From the NCBI GenBank assembly GCA_958510875.1, contig OY294070.1, forward strand, positions 10,478,001-10,542,000: a stretch of DNA of 64,000 bases, read 5' to 3'. A model generated the notes under the pieces. That model made no database searches and was not told the DNA's origin. It saw only the letters and a program-made list of their open reading frames with translations. How positions within the stretch are numbered: the first letter of the stretch is position 1; each line of letters opens with the position of its first letter. Below are positions 58,901 through 64,000 of this stretch, piece after piece. The position numbers and the translations under genes were made by a program. The stretch is from Endomychus coccineus (taxonomy: Eukaryota; Arthropoda; Insecta; Coleoptera; Endomychidae).

Positions 58901-61900
58901 TTTTTAACCCGTCCAAAAAGTAGGATTTCGGAAGGTCATCAAAAGAGGCATTTGTTTCGGCGATGACCTCGTTCGTCCCAAACCGTCATCCGCCGAGCCA
59001 TTTTTTTTAAATCTGGGAATAGGACGAAGTCATTGGGGGCCAAATCCAGCGAATAAGGCGGATGTAAGAACGTTGATTGCAATTTTGTTCATTATCAAAA
59101 CATACATGAGAAAACACTGAAACGTCATAGTACGAGGGTCGTTCATTAACTCTTTGGAAAATGTTACTAAAACAAAGTATTTTGGTAAAATATTTTTTTA
59201 TTTTTCTACATGATCTCCTTTCAGCGCTATACATTTTCTAAACGGTGTTCCAACCTTTTTAACCCGTCCAAAAAGTAGGATTTCGGAAGGTCATCAAAAG
59301 AGGCATTTGTTTCGGCGATGACCTCCTCGTTCGTCATTTTTTTTAAAGCTGGGAATAGGAAGAAGTCACTGGGGGCCAAATCTGGCGAATAAGGCGGATG
59401 TAAGAACGTTGATTGCAATTTTGTTCATTATCAAAACATACATGAGAAAACACTGAAACGTCATAGTACGAGGGTCGTTCATTAACTCTTTGGAAAATGT
59501 TACTAAAACAAAGTATTTTGGTAAAATATTTTTTTATTTTTCTACATGATCTCCTTTCAGCGCTATACATTTTCTAAACGGTGTTCCAACCTTTTTAACC
59601 CGTCCAAAAAGTAGGATTTCGGAAGGTCATCAAAAGAGGCATTTGTTTCGGCGATGACCTCGTTCGTCCCAAACCGTCATCCGCCGAGCCATTTTTTTTA
59701 AATCTGGAAATAGGACGAAGTCATTGGGGGCCAAATCCAGCGAATAAGGCGGATGTAAGAACGTTGATTGCAATTTTGTTCATTATCAAAACATACATGA
59801 GAAAACACTGAAACATCATAGTACGAGGGTCGTTCATTAACTCTTTGGAAAATGTTACTAAAACAAAGTATTTTGGTAAAATATTTTTTTATTTTTCTAC
59901 ATGATCTCCTTTCAGCTCTATACATTTTCTAAACGGTGTTCCAACCTTTTTAACCCGTCCAAAAAGTAGGATTTCGGAAGGTCATCAAAAGAGGCATTTG
60001 TTTCGGCGATGACCTCCTCGTTCGTCATTTTTTTTAAAGCTGGGAATAGGAAGAAGTCACTGGGGGCCAAATCTGGCGAATAAGGCGGATGTAAGAACGT
60101 TGATTGCAATTTTGTTCATTATCAAAACATACATGAGAAAACACTGAAACGTCATAGTACGAGGGTCGTTCATTAACTCTTTGGAAAATGTTACTAAAAC
60201 AAAGTATTTTGGTAAAATATTTTTTTATTTTTCTACATGATCTCCTTTCAGCTCTATACATTTTCTAAACGGTGTTCCAACCTTTTTAACCCGTCCAAAA
60301 AGTAGGATTTCGGAAGGTCATCAAAAGAGGCATTTGTTTCGGCGATGACCTCCTCGTTCGTCATTTTTTTTAAAGCTGGGAATAGGAAGAAGTCACTGGG
60401 GGCCAAATCTGGCGAATAAGGCGGATGTAAGAACGTTGATTGCAATTTTGTTCATTATCAAAACATACATGAGAAAACACTGAAACGTCATAGTACGAGG
60501 GTCGTTCATTAACTCTTTGGAAAATGTTACTAAAACAAAGTATTTTGGTAAAATATTTTTTTATTTTTCTACATGATCTCCTTTCAGCGCTATACATTTT
60601 CTAAACGGTGTTCCAACCTTTTTAACCCGTCCAAAAAGTAGGATTTCGGAAGGTCATCAAAAGAGGCATTTGTTTCGGCGATGACCTCGTTCGTCCCAAA
60701 CCGTCATCCGCCGAGCCATTTTTTTTAAATCTGGGAATAGGACGAAGTCATTGGGGGCCAAATCCAGCGAATAAGGCGGATGTAAGAACGTTGATTGCAA
60801 TTTTGTTCATTATCAAAACATACATGAGAAAACACTGAAACGTCATAGTACGAGGGTCGTTCATTAACTCTTTGGAAAATGTTACTAAAACAAAGTATTT
60901 TGGTAAAATATTTTTTTATTTTTCTACATGATCTCCTTTCAGCGCTATACATTTTCTAAACGGTGTTCCAACCTTTTTAACCCGTCCAAAAAGTAGGATT
61001 TCGGAAGGTCATCAAAAGAGGCATTTGTTTCGGCGATGACCTCCTCGTTCGTCATTTTTTTTAAAGCTGGGAATAGGAAGAAGTCACTGGGGGCCAAATC
61101 TGGCGAATAAGGCGGATGTAAGAACGTTGATTGCAATTTTGTTCATTATCAAAACATACATGAGAAAACACTGAAACGTCATAGTACGAGGGTCGTTCAT
61201 TAACTCTTTGGAAAATGTTACTAAAACAAAGTATTTTGGTAAAATATTTTTTTATTTTTCTACATGATCTCCTTTCAGCGCTATACATTTTCTAAACGGT
61301 GTTCCAACCTTTTTAACCCGTCCAAAAAGTAGGATTTCGGAAGGTCATCAAAAGAGGCATTTGTTTCGGCGATGACCTCGTTCGTCCCAAACCGTCATCC
61401 GCCGAGCCATTTTTTTTAAATCTGGAAATAGGACGAAGTCATTGGGGGCCAAATCCAGCGAATAAGGCGGATGTAAGAACGTTGATTGCAATTTTGTTCA
61501 TTATCAAAACATACATGAGAAAACACTGAAACATCATAGTACGAGGGTCGTTCATTAACTCTTTGGAAAATGTTACTAAAACAAAGTATTTTGGTAAAAT
61601 ATTTTTTTATTTTTCTACATGATCTCCTTTCAGCTCTATACATTTTCTAAACGGTGTTCCAACCTTTTTAACCCGTCCAAAAAGTAGGATTTCGGAAGGT
61701 CATCAAAAGAGGCATTTGTTTCGGCGATGACCTCCTCGTTCGTCATTTTTTTTAAAGCTGGGAATAGGAAGAAGTCACTGGGGGCCAAATCTGGCGAATA
61801 AGGCGGATGTAAGAACGTTGATTGCAATTTTGTTCATTATCAAAACATACATGAGAAAACACTGAAACGTCATAGTACGAGGGTCGTTCATTAACTCTTT

Positions 61901-63949
61901 GGAAAATGTTACTAAAACAAAGTATTTTGGTAAAATATTTTTTTATTTTTCTACATGATCTCCTTTCAGCGCTATACATTTTCTAAACGGTGTTCCAACC
62001 TTTTTAACCCGTCCAAAAAGTAGGATTTCGGAAGGTCATCAAAAGAGGCATTTGTTTCGGCGATGACCTCGTTCGTCCCAAACCGTCATCCGCCGAGCCA
62101 TTTTTTTTAAATCTGGGAATAGGACGAAGTCATTGGGGGCCAAATCCAGCGAATAAGGCGGATGTAAGAACGTTGATTGCAATTTTGTTCATTATCAAAA
62201 CATACATGAGAAAACACTGAAACGTCATAGTACGAGGGTCGTTCATTAACTCTTTGGAAAATGTTACTAAAACAAAGTATTTTGGTAAAATATTTTTTTA
62301 TTTTTCTACATGATCTCCTTTCAGCGCTATACATTTTCTAAACGGTGTTCCAACCTTTTTAACCCGTCCAAAAAGTAGGATTTCGGAAGGTCATCAAAAG
62401 AGGCATTTGTTTCGGCGATGACCTCCTCGTTCGTCATTTTTTTTAAAGCTGGGAATAGGAAGAAGTCACTGGGGGCCAAATCTGGCGAATAAGGCGGATG
62501 TAAGAACGTTGATTGCAATTTTGTTCATTATCAAAACATACATGAGAAAACACTGAAACGTCATAGTACGAGGGTCGTTCATTAACTCTTTGGAAAATGT
62601 TACTAAAACAAAGTATTTTGGTAAAATATTTTTTTATTTTTCTACATGATCTCCTTTCAGCGCTATACATTTTCTAAACGGTGTTCCAACCTTTTTAACC
62701 CGTCCAAAAAGTAGGATTTCGGAAGGTCATCAAAAGAGGCATTTGTTTCGGCGATGACCTCGTTCGTCCCAAACCGTCATCCGCCGAGCCATTTTTTTTA
62801 AATCTGGAAATAGGACGAAGTCATTGGGGGCCAAATCCAGCGAATAAGGCGGATGTAAGAACGTTGATTGCAATTTTGTTCATTATCAAAACATACATGA
62901 GAAAACACTGAAACATCATAGTACGAGGGTCGTTCATTAACTCTTTGGAAAATGTTACTAAAACAAAGTATTTTGGTAAAATATTTTTTTATTTTTCTAC
63001 ATGATCTCCTTTCAGCTCTATACATTTTCTAAACGGTGTTCCAACCTTTTTAACCCGTCCAAAAAGTAGGATTTCGGAAGGTCATCAAAAGAGGCATTTG
63101 TTTCGGCGATGACCTCCTCGTTCGTCATTTTTTTTAAAGCTGGGAATAGGAAGAAGTCACTGGGGGCCAAATCTGGCGAATAAGGCGGATGTAAGAACGT
63201 TGATTGCAATTTTGTTCATTATCAAAACATACATGAGAAAACACTGAAACGTCATAGTACGAGGGTCGTTCATTAACTCTTTGGAAAATGTTACTAAAAC
63301 AAAGTATTTTGGTAAAATATTTTTTTATTTTTCTACATGATCTCCTTTCAGCTCTATACATTTTCTAAACGGTGTTCCAACCTTTTTAACCCGTCCAAAA
63401 AGTAGGATTTCGGAAGGTCATCAAAAGAGGCATTTGTTTCGGCGATGACCTCCTCGTTCGTCATTTTTTTTAAAGCTGGGAATAGGAAGAAGTCACTGGG
63501 GGCCAAATCTGGCGAATAAGGCGGATGTAAGAACGTTGATTGCAATTTTGTTCATTATCAAAACATACATGAGAAAACACTGAAACGTCATAGTACGAGG
63601 GTCGTTCATTAACTCTTTGGAAAATGTTACTAAAACAAAGTATTTTGGTAAAATATTTTTTTATTTTTCTACATGATCTCCTTTCAGCGCTATACATTTT
63701 CTAAACGGTGTTCCAACCTTTTTAACCCGTCCAAAAAGTAGGATTTCGGAAGGTCATCAAAAGAGGCATTTGTTTCGGCGATGACCTCGTTCGTCCCAAA
63801 CCGTCATCCGCCGAGCCATTTTTTTTAAATCTGGGAATAGGACGAAGTCATTGGGGGCCAAATCCAGCGAATAAGGCGGATGTAAGAACGTTGATTGCAA
63901 TTTTGTTCATTATCAAAACATACATGAGAAAACACTGAAACGTCATAGT
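49980..63949 (-). repeat. Satellite domain dominated by 336-bp monomers
   Basis: 336-bp units predominate, with single or paired 355-bp units interspersed. ACGTCATAG replaces ACATCATAG in many units. Unit order repeats at several scales: 1008 bp (three 336-bp units, 56300 versus 57308), 4070 bp (53238-55164 versus 57308-59234), 1382 bp near 60725-63000, and 3100 bp (59343 versus 62443). The array continues past the window. Confidence 0.82.
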
Positions 63950-64000
63950 ACGAGGGTCGTTCATTAACTCTTTGGAAAATGTTACTAAAACAAAGTATTT

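Larger units (their letters stand above)
25933..63949 (-). repeat. Mariner-derived satellite: ~109 tandem monomers (355/336 bp)
   Basis: Taking TACGAGGGTCG as the monomer border, 109 complete units fit between 25933 and 63949. The first 12 are 336-359 bp; the next 97 are 61 units of 355 bp and 36 of 336 bp, which add exactly to the measured span. Each unit holds one mariner terminal repeat, a 3' UTR, a transposase C-terminal piece ([17 protein letters not shown] with the third catalytic Asp, then VIAETNASFDDLPKSYFLDG and LKRLEHRLEN) and about 80 bp, probably from the mariner 5' leader, up to the next terminal repeat. The monomer therefore looks like an internally deleted mariner repeated head to tail. 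Interior units differ at only a few sites. All units have the same orientation, antisense to sno. The short ORFs repeated in it are not genes. Confidence 0.95.
25490..64000 (+). other. sno: Giant sno intron, open at right edge
   Basis: It begins with GTGAGT at 25490. After about 70 bases of unique DNA it is composed entirely of the mariner-derived tandem array. No exon lies inside. Downstream sno exons encoding the helicase C-terminal domain are expected beyond 64000, unless the gene is broken by the array or by assembly. Confidence 0.75.

Noticed and set aside
28314..63697. About 100 identical 75-codon ORFs on the minus strand in the array
   Set aside because: They run in a different frame from the mariner transposase remnant and cross its 3' UTR and terminal repeat. 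They recur only because the monomer recurs, and are not genes.
25933..64000. CRISPR-like array
   Set aside because: Units are 336-359 bp, contiguous, without short repeats separated by unique spacers, and the host is a eukaryote.
1..64000. tRNA, rRNA and other structured RNA genes
   Set aside because: No stretch with tRNA A/B boxes in a cloverleaf context or rRNA-like conserved sequence was noticed, though a covariance search was not possible.

Overview
The window looks like nuclear DNA of an insect. It is AT-rich, its genes are split by GT-AG introns, its coding exons match conserved animal proteins, and it carries insect-type mobile elements (mariner, a PIF/Harbinger-like MITE, a hAT-like MITE, Penelope-like and non-LTR relics). 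The order cannot be fixed from sequence alone. Nothing bacterial, viral or CRISPR-like was seen.

Layout. (1) 1-3.0 kb: on the minus strand, the 5' coding part of a serine-rich gene I cannot name with confidence. It runs off the left edge, and its intron holds a 1.1-kb inverted-repeat element. (2) 4.86-9.04 kb: a complete minus-strand LRRC47 gene (4 exons, 512 codons). Its 2.5-kb intron holds two more elements. (3) 9.04-10.84 kb: intergenic DNA with one weak small ORF. (4) From 10.85 kb to beyond the right edge: strawberry notch (sno/SBNO) on the plus strand. Eight coding exons, through the helicase-like core, end at 25489. The remaining exons must lie past the window. Its introns are full of transposon remains, including two mariners, a degraded DDE transposase, a Penelope GIY-YIG domain next to a non-LTR endonuclease, and a long hairpin.

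(5) 25.5-64.0 kb: all within one sno intron is a tandem satellite of about 109 complete monomers. Each monomer is the 3' end of a mariner transposase gene (antisense to sno), its 3' UTR, one mariner terminal repeat and a short stretch of what looks like mariner 5' leader. Two main monomer classes occur, 355 bp and 336 bp, which differ by a 22-bp deletion and a 3-bp indel. The left edge is divergent and the interior homogeneous. Higher-order repeats are visible, the clearest being a 17-monomer, 6016-bp block present twice in succession, with a partial third copy. This array is the most unusual thing in the window: a transposon-born satellite, at least 38 kb long, that the sno pre-mRNA must be transcribed and spliced across.

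Exon borders were set by reading GT/AG sites and checking phase and family conservation by eye. Family assignments come from recognising conserved protein sequence, not from a search.
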